Origin: Epilithonimonas zeae
GTDB lineage: Bacteria; Bacteroidota; Bacteroidia; Flavobacteriales; Weeksellaceae
Direction: 5' to 3'
Assembly (NCBI RefSeq): GCF_900141765.1
Contig: NZ_FSRK01000003.1
Span: 372,001-436,000 of the forward strand
DNA: 64,000 bases
How positions within the stretch are numbered: position 1 is the first letter of the stretch; each line of letters begins with the position of its first letter. Both the position numbers and the translations under genes were made by a program. Below are positions 16,656 to 24,184 of the stretch, piece after piece. Below the pieces are notes generated by a model. The model made no database searches, was not told where the DNA came from, and saw only the letters and a program-made list of their open reading frames with translations.

Positions 16656-18464
16656 ATGAAAAAACCTTTTCAGAAAACAACCAATCTTATTCATATTTTC
16701 AATCAGTTAAAAAGCTTCATAAAGCCTTACAAATGGATGGTTTTCGGAACTTTAGCTTTGACTTTTATTGGTGCATTATTTGCCCAAGTCAACCCGATTG
16801 TTTTGAAATATACGGTGGATGAAGTGACGAAACTAACGCAGCTTCCTCATCCGATGTCGGAAGGCATACACATTTTGATTCTGATTTCCATTATACTTTT
16901 AGGAAAAGAACTAGCCAATATTTTCATTCAGTTTGGACAGAAATTTTATGGCGAAAAAATTAGAATTAATGTCAGCTCAGAATTGGCACAAGCGGCGATT
17001 GACAAAATCCTGACCTACAGAATTGCTTATTATAATGATGACCGACACGAATCTGGAAAACTCCAAATCCGTATCGACAGAGGAATTGAAAGCTTAACAA
17101 AACTCGTTCAGAATTTCTTCATTGATATTTTGCCATTATTTTCAACTGCCATTATTGCTTTGATTGTTATGTATATGCAGAATCTCTACGTTGGTTTGGT
17201 TTCGACTTTTGTGATTCCTATCTATTTTTATGTGACTTCCAGACAAGCTAAAAAACTTGGAAACGTCAGGCGAACTTTGAGAAATCAACGCGAGCAAAAA
17301 ACGTCGGGACTTTTGAATTTGATTAATTCCATAATGGTCATCAAGAGTTTTGTTCGTGAAAAATTTGAAGGGAGAAAACAGTACAATCTTCAGATGCATT
17401 TGATGGAAAGTCAGTTGTACACACGCCGAACGAGTTTTATTTTCGATGGTTTGAAGACGTTTATCGAGCAATTTGGTGTTGTTTTGATTATCCTTTTGAC
17501 GGTTTATTTGGTTCTCGACCAGCAAATGACGATTGGTGCGATTATGCTTCACATTATGTTGTTCAACAACGTTTCTGCGCCTATTCGTCAGCTTCACAGG
17601 ATTTATGATGATATGAATGATGCGTTCATCTATGCCGAAGGTTATTTCGAAATTCTAAATGACGACGACGAAACGGAACCAAACGGAACTATCAACAACA
17701 TCCCAATCCAAGGTAATTTTGAAATCAAAAATGTCGATTTCACTTATCCGAACGGGATGAAAGCTTTGAAAAATGTTTCTCTCAAAATCGAAAATGGAAA
17801 AACCACAGCTTTGGTTGGATTGAGTGGCGCAGGAAAATCCACGATTATCAATTTGCTTTGTAAATTTTATGAACCTGATTCGGGGGAAATTCTTTTGGAT
17901 GGCAACAATCTGAATGATTTTGATAATGATTATCTGCGTGATGACCTCGGTTTGGTGCTTCAGAAAAATCACATTTTCAAAGGAAGTATTGAGGATAATA
18001 TTCGTTACGGAAATCTTCACGCCACTTTAGAAGAAATCAAAGAAGCGGCAACAAAAGCTTATCTTCACGAGCAGATTTTGGATTTACCGGATGGTTACAA
18101 TCACGACGCCACACAACTTTCTGGAGGTCAGCAACAGAGAATCGCCATCGCCAGATTATTCCTGAAAAATCCACCAATTATTTTTCTTGATGAACCAACG
18201 GCGAGTCTGGATGCGATTGCAACAGAACAAATCAAAAATTCTTTGGATGCAATTAAAAAAGATAGGACTGTGATTATTATTTCGCATTCGTTGTCACAAA
18301 TTTTGGATTCTGATATGATTTATGTGATGAAGAAAGGCGAAGTGGTGGAAAACGGAACGCACGAAGAATTGTACGAAAAAGAAGGAACTTATCGAGAAAT
18401 TTTTGATGCTTCCGCCAGAAGTTTGAATCTTGACAGATTGGTAAAAACTTATAAAGATGAATAA
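16656..18464 (+). CDS. ABC exporter half-transporter (permease-ATPase fusion)
   Basis: A 602-residue MsbA/LmrA-type protein. An N-terminal six-helix ABC transmembrane domain spans about residues 30-330 and a nucleotide-binding domain 360-600. The latter has Walker A G388-x4-GKST, a signature L488-S-G-G-Q492, Walker B ending D512-E513 with an intact catalytic glutamate, and a switch histidine in IIISHS. All ATPase motifs are intact, so it may work as a homodimer. Substrate (lipid, peptide or drug) cannot be read from the sequence. It is monocistronic by spacing: 138 nt separate it from the WYL regulator. Confidence 0.9.
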   Translation: MKKPFQKTTNLIHIFNQLKSFIKPYKWMVFGTLALTFIGALFAQVNPIVLKYTVDEVTKLTQLPHPMSEGIHILILISIILLGKELANIFIQFGQKFYGEKIRINVSSELAQAAIDKILTYRIAYYNDDRHESGKLQIRIDRGIESLTKLVQNFFIDILPLFSTAIIALIVMYMQNLYVGLVSTFVIPIYFYVTSRQAKKLGNVRRTLRNQREQKTSGLLNLINSIMVIKSFVREKFEGRKQYNLQMHLMESQLYTRRTSFIFDGLKTFIEQFGVVLIILLTVYLVLDQQMTIGAIMLHIMLFNNVSAPIRQLHRIYDDMNDAFIYAEGYFEILNDDDETEPNGTINNIPIQGNFEIKNVDFTYPNGMKALKNVSLKIENGKTTALVGLSGAGKSTIINLLCKFYEPDSGEILLDGNNLNDFDNDYLRDDLGLVLQKNHIFKGSIEDNIRYGNLHATLEEIKEAATKAYLHEQILDLPDGYNHDATQLSGGQQQRIAIARLFLKNPPIIFLDEPTASLDAIATEQIKNSLDAIKKDRTVIIISHSLSQILDSDMIYVMKKGEVVENGTHEELYEKEGTYREIFDASARSLNLDRLVKTYKDE

Positions 18465-18475
18465 TTAAAGTCTCT

Positions 18476-18545
18476 CTGATTTAGCAAATTGAGCAGATTT
18501 TATTTTGTTAAATCTGCAAAATCCAATTAATCTGCGAGAAAATTA
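18476..18545. repeat. Hairpin-forming intergenic repeat of the AATCTGC family
   Basis: GCAGATTT (18493-18500) pairs exactly with AAATCTGC (18510-18517) over a 9-nt loop, within a wider imperfect inverted repeat (TCTCTCTGATT to AATCTGCGAGA). A related sequence, CGCTGATTAGACAGATTACG, starts at 12846. It may act as a terminator for the upstream ABC gene, but there is no T-tract, so a dispersed repeat is more likely. Confidence 0.45.
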
Positions 18546-18603
18546 ACTTCAAAAAATTTTCTAAAATCAGTTTCTATTAATGAGTCATTGAAAACCAAAA
18601 AGA

Positions 18604-19566
18604 ATGAACGAAGACCATTACATAAAAAAAATAGATCGAGTTACTTCGATTCTGACGCAACTTCAAACTAAATCCATTGTCCGTGCACAGGATTTGGCGG
18701 ATAAATTTGATGTGAGTATTAGGACGATTTACAGAGATATCAAGACATTGGAAAATGCAGGAATTCCGGTTTTTGGAGAAGCTGGTTCGGGTTATTCTTT
18801 GGTGGATGGCTACAAACTTCCACCCGTGATGTTTACGAAAGAAGAAGTTTTGAGCTTCATCACAGCAGAAAAACTGATGCAGAAATTTTCTCACGAAAGT
18901 CTCGATTCTCATTACAATTCTGCGATGGAAAAAGTGAAAGCAGTCATTCGAAACTCGGAGAAAAATATGGTTCAGAATATTGAAAATCAAATCGATATTT
19001 ATACGCATCGACCAGAAAAACCAGATGCTATCAAGAATATTATTCCTACGATTTTGGAAAGCATCGCCGAAAAAAATCAGTTAAAAATCCACTATCAAAA
19101 CGTCAAAGATGAAGCCAGCGAAAGAATCATAGAAGCGGTTGGAATTTTCTATGAAGTGAATTATTGGTATATGATGGCTTTTTGTACGATGCGAAAAGAT
19201 TTCCGACAATTTCGGATTGACAGGATTTTGAAAATCGAGAAAACGAAGAATCAATTTTTGCAGAATTATGGGAATATCGCAGATTACAGGAAAAAATCTG
19301 ACGAGAAAAAAGTACAGATCAAACTTTTGGTTGAAAAGAAAATAATGCCTCATATCGTGAATTCCAAAATATATTATGGCTTGACTGCCGAAGAAGAAAC
19401 CGAAAACGGAATGCTGATGACTTTCGAAACAGAATGGATTGATGAAGGTTTTCCACGTTGGCTGATCACATTTCTAGACTTTGCAGAGATCCTTGAACCC
19501 AAATACCTCAAAGACACAATGAATGGTTTGATGAACAAAATTTCTAATAATTTGAATAAAAAATAA
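18604..19566 (+). CDS. YafY-type transcriptional regulator with HTH_11 and WYL domains
   Basis: A 320-residue protein. The N-terminal winged helix (residues about 8-62) has the usual LADKFDVSIRTIYRDIKTLE and GIPVFGEAGSGYSL. The central WYL domain includes IEAVGIFYEVNYWYMMAFC and the RQFRIDRI motif, followed by a C-terminal WCX-like extension. WYL proteins bind nucleic-acid or nucleotide ligands and regulate diverse genes. It might regulate the ABC exporter upstream or itself. A DinB gene follows convergently, an arrangement seen often with YafY-type regulators. No target site is identified. Confidence 0.9.
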   Translation: MNEDHYIKKIDRVTSILTQLQTKSIVRAQDLADKFDVSIRTIYRDIKTLENAGIPVFGEAGSGYSLVDGYKLPPVMFTKEEVLSFITAEKLMQKFSHESLDSHYNSAMEKVKAVIRNSEKNMVQNIENQIDIYTHRPEKPDAIKNIIPTILESIAEKNQLKIHYQNVKDEASERIIEAVGIFYEVNYWYMMAFCTMRKDFRQFRIDRILKIEKTKNQFLQNYGNIADYRKKSDEKKVQIKLLVEKKIMPHIVNSKIYYGLTAEEETENGMLMTFETEWIDEGFPRWLITFLDFAEILEPKYLKDTMNGLMNKISNNLNKK

Positions 19567-19611
19567 AGCCTGCTCAAAAGCAGACTTTAAAATCAAATCA
19601 AGCGTATAAAA

Positions 19612-20091
19612 TTATCGTTGTCTTTCCCAGAAAAACGGAGGTTCAATTCCCAGGGCTCTCAGATAAACATAACCTTGACCTCTGTGATGAATCTCATTAT
19701 CAACAAAATATAGAATATTCTGATAAATTGGAAATTCATATTGTCCAAAAAGATTGAACATCTCCTGAAAACGTTCTTCTGAAATTTGAGAAAAATACTC
19801 GTTGATGGTTTCTGTTTCTTCGTCCCATTTAGCAAGGATTTCAGCTTTAGTAGTTGGATTGAAAGATTCATCAAATTCATTAATTGTTCCTTCAACAATT
19901 GATTTCAAAGCAGGTCCGCCAATTGCCAATAATTCTAAAGCCAATTTTGCGAAAGGTCTCATTCCGCCAATTGAAAACTCAAATAAATCTTTTTCAGGAA
20001 AAGCTTCAATCACTCTTCTGGTAAGATTTCTGTGTCCTTGCCAATGGATTAAAAGTTGTTGTGAGTCCAGGACTTTTACGTCTGCGTTCAT
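19612..20091 (-). CDS. DinB-family protein (putative metal-dependent hydrolase fold)
   Basis: A 159-residue four-helix-bundle protein of the DinB/YfiT group. The ATG at 20091 is preferred: the frame remains open to 20220, but the added 43 residues (with RIPPRLCEKNKLF) are not family-like and cover a palindrome and promoter box. Candidate metal-binding histidines are H19 in IHWQGHRN and the pair in DNEIHHRGQGYVYLRALG near the C-terminus. Bacterial members include thiol S-transferases (BstA, which uses bacillithiol); a bacillithiol biosynthesis gene (bshB1) is present at 57 kb, which makes such a role possible but unproven. Confidence 0.85.
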   Translation of the reverse strand: MNADVKVLDSQQLLIHWQGHRNLTRRVIEAFPEKDLFEFSIGGMRPFAKLALELLAIGGPALKSIVEGTINEFDESFNPTTKAEILAKWDEETETINEYFSQISEERFQEMFNLFGQYEFPIYQNILYFVDNEIHHRGQGYVYLRALGIEPPFFWERQR

Positions 20092-20112
20092 AATAGTTTG
20101 TTTTATTTGATA

Positions 20113-20140
20113 CAAATTTATGAGGCTATTGTGACAATAG
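20113..20140 (-). promoter_or_regulatory. -7 box and palindromic operator of the DinB gene
   Basis: On the minus strand TAAATTTG (20113-20120) matches the -7 consensus and predicts a leader of about 15 nt. Directly upstream lies a perfect odd palindrome, CTATTGT-G-ACAATAG at 20126-20140, overlapping the -33 region. That position suits a repressor site. Confidence 0.45.
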
Positions 20141-20206
20141 TTTGTCAGTAGGATTTTGAATAATTTATTTTTTTCGCAAAGGCGCGGAGGTATTCGATTT
20201 GAGCAA

Positions 20207-20243
20207 TAAAAAAGTCGCAAAGTTTTCCTTTGCGACTTTTTTA
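20207..20243 (-). terminator. Strong terminator after lptB
   Basis: AAAAAAGTCGCAAAG pairs with CTTTGCGACTTTTTT (15 bp) around the loop TTTTC. It is 43 nt downstream of the lptB stop on the minus strand and ends in a T-tract. Confidence 0.85.
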
Positions 20244-20285
20244 TATTTGTAATAAATTAAAAACTTTCTGCCTTTGCGATAAAAT

Positions 20286-21014
20286 TTAAAACTTCTCAAA
20301 CCTAAAATTCTCCCCAAGATAAGCCTTCCTAACATCGGGATCATTTGCCAAATCCTCTGGCAAACCTTCTTTCAGGATTTTCCCTTCGAACATAATATAC
20401 GTTTTATTAGTAATCGCCAAAGTCTGCTGAACGTTGTGATCGGTAATCAAAATCCCAATATTTTTCTCTACAAGAGACCTTACGATTTTTTGGATATCTT
20501 CCACCGCAATTGGGTCAACTCCTGCAAAAGGCTCATCCAAAAGAATAAAATTCGGGCTTGTCGCCAGACAACGTGCAATTTCGGTTCTACGTCTTTCACC
20601 TCCGGAAAGCAAATCCCCACGGTTTTTACGAACGTGTTCCAAATGGAACTCTTCAATCAGCGCATCACATTTCATTTGCTGTTCTTTTTTGGAAAGTTTT
20701 GTCAATTGCAAAACACCCAAAATATTATCCTCAACAGACAACTTTCTGAAAACCGAAGCTTCCTGCGCCAGATAACCAATACCATTCTGCGCCCGTTTGT
20801 ACATTGCATCTTTAGTGATATTTTGTTTATCCAAAAACACATTACCAAAAGTCGGTTTCACCAATCCAACAATCATATAAAAAGAAGTCGTTTTTCCAGC
20901 TCCGTTTGGTCCCAAAAGTCCAACGATTTCGCCCTGCTGAACCTCCAATGAAACGCCTTTCACCACCTTTTTCGGTCCGTATTCTTTGATTAAATTTTCT
21001 CCTCGTAAAATCAT
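20286..21014 (-). CDS. lptB: LPS export ABC transporter ATP-binding protein LptB
   Basis: A 242-residue stand-alone ABC ATPase that powers extraction of lipopolysaccharide from the inner membrane with LptF and LptG. Walker A is G35-PNGAGK-T43, the signature L136-S-G-G-E140, Walker B FILLDE161 and the switch H193. The LptB-specific stretches are present: [32 protein letters not shown] and [16 protein letters not shown]. It is not next to lptF/G/C here, as is usual in Bacteroidota. A -7 box sits four bases before the ATG, so the mRNA may be leaderless. Confidence 0.95.
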   Translation of the reverse strand: MILRGENLIKEYGPKKVVKGVSLEVQQGEIVGLLGPNGAGKTTSFYMIVGLVKPTFGNVFLDKQNITKDAMYKRAQNGIGYLAQEASVFRKLSVEDNILGVLQLTKLSKKEQQMKCDALIEEFHLEHVRKNRGDLLSGGERRRTEIARCLATSPNFILLDEPFAGVDPIAVEDIQKIVRSLVEKNIGILITDHNVQQTLAITNKTYIMFEGKILKEGLPEDLANDPDVRKAYLGENFRFEKF

Positions 21015-21018
21015 AAAA

Positions 21019-21026
21019 CAAAGATA
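21019..21026 (-). promoter_or_regulatory. -7 promoter box (TATCTTTG) directly before lptB
   Basis: TATCTTTG is the commonest form of the Bacteroidota -7 element. It ends four bases before the lptB ATG, which would put the transcript start at the A of the start codon. No TTG is seen at the expected -33 spacing. Confidence 0.4.
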
Positions 21027-21057
21027 TACAAATTTTCATCTTCTCATTACATCTAAT

Positions 21058-21170
21058 TTGGGCGTTCCCCTCGTCAACGCTAAATCCAGTACCCGGGTCG
21101 GGCTATCCACTACAATCTTTTATGTTTTTTGCTAAAAACATAAAAGAATTTCCGCTGCTATCCCTCACGC
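21058..21170. repeat. Dispersed ~115-nt intergenic element, copy A
   Basis: It aligns along its length with 26617-26732. Shared blocks are TTGGGC at the left end, CCCCTCG, CGGGTCGGGCTATCC, CTACAATCTTTT, then a variable centre, then ATTTCCGCT and CTATCCCTCACGC at the right end. In this copy the centre is a hairpin (CTTTTATGTTTTT with AAAAACATAAAAG, 21117-21146). The GC content of the outer blocks exceeds that of neighbouring spacers. It has no coding capacity. Confidence 0.8.
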
Positions 21171-21196
21171 GCTTCGCCTCGAATGAACATTCAACT

Positions 21197-21238
21197 TTTT
21201 ACATTGTACATTTTACATTGTACATTATACATTGTACA
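21197..21238. repeat. Three tandem 14-nt repeats (TTTTACATTGTACA)
   Basis: Units at 21197-21210 and 21211-21224 are identical; the third, 21225-21238, is TTATACATTGTACA. Each contains the palindrome TGTACA. The array ends at the start of a -7-like box (TACATTTG, 21235-21242) upstream of the RNA methyltransferase. Confidence 0.8.
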
Positions 21239-21242
21239 TTTG
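21235..21242 (+). promoter_or_regulatory. Possible -7 box (TACATTTG) of the RNA methyltransferase gene
   Basis: It matches TAnnTTTG and would give a leader of about 10 nt before the ATG at 21257. It is formed partly by the last tandem repeat unit, so the match may be a by-product of the repeat. Confidence 0.3.
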
Positions 21243-21256
21243 CAAAAATTCTCAAA

Positions 21257-22027
21257 ATGCTTATAGAAAGCCTTCAAAACGAAAAAATAAAAAAACTAAC
21301 CCGACTTTTGACCAAAAATCAGGACAGAAGAAAAGCAGGCGTTTTCATCGTAGAAGGTCAGCAGGAAAACGAAAGGGCAATGCATTTTGGCAATCAACCG
21401 GAAGAATTTTTCATCTGCGAATCTATTTTCAAAGGAAAATTACCAGATTCCAAAATCCATTATGTTTCAGAAAAGCTTTATGAAAAAATCGCTTATCGCG
21501 GGACAACCGAAGGAATCATTGGGATTTACAAATTGGAAGAACGAACATTAGAAGATTTCAGTCCAAAAAAAGATTCAGCGATTATCATTTTGGAAAGTGT
21601 AGAAAAGCCTGGAAATCTTGGTGCAATCCTGAGAAGTTGCGAAGCTTTCGGCATCAATGCTTTGATTGTGACAGACCCAAGAACAGATTTTTACAATCCA
21701 AATGTCATTCGTTCCAGTGTGGGTTGCCTTTTTGGAATGAATATCTTCCAAGCTTCGAACGAAGAAACTTTAGAATTTCTGAAAACTTACGAATACACAA
21801 TCTTCACAACCTTTATGAGTGAAGACGCTAAAAATATTCAAACAAAAAATTTAAAAGAGAAATCTGCAATTTTATTCGGAACAGAACATTCCGGCTTAAG
21901 TGGCTTCTGGAAAGATAAAGGAGAAAATGTTTTGATTCCAATGTCCGGAAGTATAGATTCTTTAAACTTAAGTAATGCAGCCGCAATTACTTGTTACGAA
22001 ATCCTAAGACAGAAATTAGAGAAATAA
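21257..22027 (+). CDS. SpoU/TrmH-family RNA 2'-O-methyltransferase
   Basis: A 256-residue protein from the ATG at 21257 (MLIESLQNEKIKKLTRLLTK). The frame continues upstream to 21122, but that part runs through the tandem repeats and is not protein-like. An N-terminal substrate-binding domain (EGQQENERAM) is followed by a SPOUT domain with the knotted SAM site: ESVEKPGNLGAILRS, DPRTDFYNPNVIRSSVG, GTEHSGLS and IPMSGSIDSLNLSNAAAI. Members methylate ribose in rRNA or tRNA (RlmB, TrmH types); the target cannot be specified. The third gene in a row on different strands, so likely its own unit. Confidence 0.92.
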   Translation: MLIESLQNEKIKKLTRLLTKNQDRRKAGVFIVEGQQENERAMHFGNQPEEFFICESIFKGKLPDSKIHYVSEKLYEKIAYRGTTEGIIGIYKLEERTLEDFSPKKDSAIIILESVEKPGNLGAILRSCEAFGINALIVTDPRTDFYNPNVIRSSVGCLFGMNIFQASNEETLEFLKTYEYTIFTTFMSEDAKNIQTKNLKEKSAILFGTEHSGLSGFWKDKGENVLIPMSGSIDSLNLSNAAAITCYEILRQKLEK

Positions 22028-22029
22028 AA

Positions 22030-22055
22030 AAACCGCTTCTCGAAAGAAACGGTTT
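22030..22055. terminator. Terminator between the RNA methyltransferase and an Ala-rich lipoprotein gene
   Basis: AAACCG(C)TTCT-CGAA-AGAA(A)CGGTTT forms a near-perfect hairpin between two convergent genes. The T-tract is better on the minus strand, where it ends the lipoprotein transcript. Confidence 0.7.
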
Positions 22056-22077
22056 CAAATTCTTAACTTGGTTAAGA

Positions 22078-22308
22078 TTATTTTTTAGCAGCAGCAGAAT
22101 CAACTTTAGCAGCAGCTCCTTCTACTTTAGCAGCAGCAGAATCAACTTTTACAGCAGCAGAATCAACTTTAGCAGCAGCAGAATCAAGAGTTGCAGCAGA
22201 AGAATCAACTACAGCAGAATCAGCAGCAGCAGTATCAACAGTTTCAGTTTTTTTACAAGCTACAAGAGCTACAGCAGCGATAGCAGCTACGAAGAATGAC
22301 TTTTTCAT
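22078..22308 (-). CDS. Ala-rich heptad-repeat lipoprotein, 76 residues
   Basis: MKKSFFVAAIAAVALVAC is a lipoprotein signal with lipobox L-V-A-C18. The mature 59 residues are almost only A, D, K, S, T and V and repeat in sevens (VDSAAAK, VDSAAVK, VEGAAAK, ending AAAKK), which predicts a straight, regular helix. A paralogue lies at 24185-24421; the signal peptides are nearly identical. The form recalls murein lipoproteins (lipid anchor, heptad helix, C-terminal Lys), but no such role is shown. It is convergent with the RNA methyltransferase; the spacer upstream holds a palindrome shared with the paralogue's locus. Confidence 0.85.
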   Translation of the reverse strand: MKKSFFVAAIAAVALVACKKTETVDTAAADSAVVDSSAATLDSAAAKVDSAAVKVDSAAAKVEGAAAKVDSAAAKK

Positions 22309-22383
22309 AATAATTTAATTAAATTGTTAGTTAATAGATTGTTCATTATTTGAACAGGGCAAAATTATATCGATAAAATATTT

Positions 22384-22413
22384 TTGTTTTGAAAATTAAT
22401 TGTAATATATTTG
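22384..22413 (+). promoter_or_regulatory. Consensus promoter TTG-N19-TATATTTG for the 22474 operon
   Basis: TTG at 22384-22386 and TATATTTG at 22406-22413 are exactly 19 nt apart, a full match to the Bacteroidota promoter. The predicted transcript starts near 22419, about 55 nt before the TTG start codon. The palindrome at 22409-22432 overlaps the transcription start. Confidence 0.65.
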
Positions 22414-22432
22414 TAAAACACGATTTACAAAT
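22400..22432. promoter_or_regulatory. Palindromic operator candidate, copy 1
   Basis: TTGTAATAT (22400-22408) is followed by ATTTGTAAA (22409-22417), a six-base spacer and TTTACAAAT (22424-22432), a perfect 9-bp inverted repeat. The same arrangement is found at 24530-24560, upstream of the paralogous lipoprotein. Here it sits between the divergent lipoprotein (22308) and the 22474 gene. Confidence 0.55.
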
Positions 22433-22473
22433 AACAATCACTGTAAATCAACAATTTAAGAATAAATAGAATT

Positions 22474-23571
22474 TTGAGCGATACCGAATTTTTACATTTT
22501 CAATCCTTAAAAAAGGCTGTTCAGGGCAAATATCTTGAGACGCATTCCCCAGCATATGATGACATTTCCAAATGGAAAGGAATAGATATTATTTATTTCC
22601 AAGAAGATTTGAGACAAAAAGCCAAAGGGAATATCAGCGAGAAAACTTTTTACACTTACTTCAAGAATAATTCTCAGGAAAAAATTCCTAGAATTGATAT
22701 GCTGAATATTTTATCAGTTTATTCCGGTTTCAATTCTTGGTCTGAGTTTAAAAAGAAAAACCCGATTGCTATTTCTGCAGAGGAAACGATTGCCACTGTA
22801 GTTTCAGAAACGCAGATTGAAGAACCTATAGAAGTAGTTACAGTAGAACAAAATCAAACTTCAGTTACTGAAAAGCCACCAGTTTCGATAGACAATCAGG
22901 CTTTTGACGAGATTAATCAAAATATTAATTTCAAGAGTGAAAAACAAAATTTCTTTAAAAGATATCTGTGGTTGGGAATTTCCGCTTTCTTGTTTGCAAC
23001 AGTCTTGATATTAGTATTTTATGATAATTTGTTTTATAAAAAATACACTTATGCTTTTACAGATGCGGACAGAAACTCCTCAATCAAAGGCGAACTCGAC
23101 GTTAAAATTATCAGAGAAAACGAATCCCCTATTCTTTTTAAAGTGAAACCGAATTCAAAGTTTGTTTATGAAACTAAAAGTAAAAGCTTGAAAATGGAAA
23201 TTTCATCTCCATTTTATAAACCAGAAACGATTGTAAGAGACTTAACAAATGCACCAGCTGACAGAGAGGAGAATATTGAATTGAAGCCCAATGAATATGC
23301 TGTTCAGTTATATTATTATTCAAAATCGATAAAAGATTTCAAGAAAAAGACCCAACAACTGAATAGATTAATTAGTGATAATGCGCTGATCTATCAGGTA
23401 GTTGATAGTGATATTTATGGGATAGAAACTATGGACAAGCAGAAATACATCTCGTTGGTTACGCTTCCTACTACGACTTTGGAAAATCTGGAAGTGATAG
23501 ATTCTCAAATGAAAAATGGAAAAATTGTAATGATTAAATTCAAAATCACTGACGATGAAAAAACAAAATAA
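22474..23571 (+). CDS. Single-pass membrane protein of unknown function with a cytoplasmic N-terminal domain
   Basis: A 365-residue protein starting with TTG: an in-frame stop lies at 22444, no ATG or GTG is available before a conserved-looking N-terminus, and a consensus promoter lies 55 nt upstream. Residues 1-97 form a helical domain (ISEKTFYTYFKNN, then IPRIDMLNILSVYSGFNSWSEF) of a type seen at the N-terminus of many flavobacterial hypotheticals. A low-complexity linker follows, then one transmembrane helix at about 165-184 and a beta-rich periplasmic region of 180 residues. Function unknown; the layout suits envelope signalling. It overlaps the next gene by 17 nt, so the two are translationally coupled. 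Confidence 0.8.
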   Translation: MSDTEFLHFQSLKKAVQGKYLETHSPAYDDISKWKGIDIIYFQEDLRQKAKGNISEKTFYTYFKNNSQEKIPRIDMLNILSVYSGFNSWSEFKKKNPIAISAEETIATVVSETQIEEPIEVVTVEQNQTSVTEKPPVSIDNQAFDEINQNINFKSEKQNFFKRYLWLGISAFLFATVLILVFYDNLFYKKYTYAFTDADRNSSIKGELDVKIIRENESPILFKVKPNSKFVYETKSKSLKMEISSPFYKPETIVRDLTNAPADREENIELKPNEYAVQLYYYSKSIKDFKKKTQQLNRLISDNALIYQVVDSDIYGIETMDKQKYISLVTLPTTTLENLEVIDSQMKNGKIVMIKFKITDDEKTK

Positions 23572-24151
23572 AATATATTATTGGATATTAGGTATAACTA
23601 TAGTAACTGTGACAGTAGTATCCTGCAATAAAAAATATGAAGGCGACGAAAATTCTATAGAAGTCATTAGAAATGCCAATAACAACGGAACTTATTCTAA
23701 GACAAAACTGGATAGCTTACAGGCAATCAACCTGATTACGACTCAAAAAGTTCAGGATTTGTTAGACTTATCCGCCCTTTATACTTCCGGAAACAAGGAT
23801 ACAGAAATAGATTCTGTGATTTACACACAAATGCAAGCTCACTTTTTATTAAAAGATTCCAGCAATCTGACACCTTTATTAAAAGAAATGGACAGTTTGA
23901 AAGTGAAATTCGCTAAAGTCAGCAAACTCACGACGTCTAAAACTGTAAAAGAAAATGACACTTTGGATTTTGCTAATTTTGATGTAGAATATTATGACAA
24001 CAAAAGAACTTACATCACAACAGTCAACAGAAAAGCACAATATACACTGAAGGCATCACCAGTCAAATTCCAGAAAGAGTTTAAGTTTTACTTTACCAAT
24101 TTCTACAAAAAGGATTCTGATACTATAAAAACAACAAAACCCGCTAATTAG
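23555..24151 (+). CDS. Lipoprotein of unknown function, coupled to the 22474 membrane protein
   Basis: A 198-residue protein. The N-terminus KKQNKIYYWILGITIVTVT leads to a lipobox V-V-S-C24. The mature part is helical (NAYs rich in Lys, Asp and Ser, with QAINLITTQKVQDLLDLSAL) and ends in a beta segment (FQKEFKFYFTNFYKK). No family is recognised. Its start lies inside the preceding gene and its stop codon lies within the terminator hairpin. It is flanked on both sides, beyond the unit, by the paralogous Ala-rich lipoproteins. Confidence 0.8.
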   Translation: MKKQNKIYYWILGITIVTVTVVSCNKKYEGDENSIEVIRNANNNGTYSKTKLDSLQAINLITTQKVQDLLDLSALYTSGNKDTEIDSVIYTQMQAHFLLKDSSNLTPLLKEMDSLKVKFAKVSKLTTSKTVKENDTLDFANFDVEYYDNKRTYITTVNRKAQYTLKASPVKFQKEFKFYFTNFYKKDSDTIKTTKPAN

Positions 24152-24164
24152 CGGGTTTTGTTTT
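24136..24164 (+). terminator. Terminator overlapping the stop of the 23555 lipoprotein gene
   Basis: AAAACCCGCTAA-TTAGCGGGTTTT is a perfect 24-nt palindrome followed by GTTTT; the TAG stop codon is part of the stem. Because it is symmetrical it may also end the convergent 24185-24421 transcript. Confidence 0.85.
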
Positions 24165-24184
24165 AAATTAGATTTGGAATCTAA

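Noticed and set aside
20092-20220. N-terminal extension of the DinB protein
   Set aside because: The added 43 residues do not look like the family and cover a promoter box and palindrome; the ATG at 20091 is better.
21197-21238. CRISPR-like array
   Set aside because: Units are only 14 nt, contiguous without spacers, and no cas gene is present in the window.
21122-21256. N-terminal extension of the RNA methyltransferase
   Set aside because: It translates tandem repeats and the dispersed element; the ATG at 21257 gives the normal family start.
21991-22299. Ser-rich plus-strand frame opposite the Ala-rich lipoprotein
   Set aside because: It is the antisense of the Ala-rich repeat (GCA codons read as TGC-derived Ser/Arg-rich codons); the lipoprotein frame has a signal peptide and lipobox.
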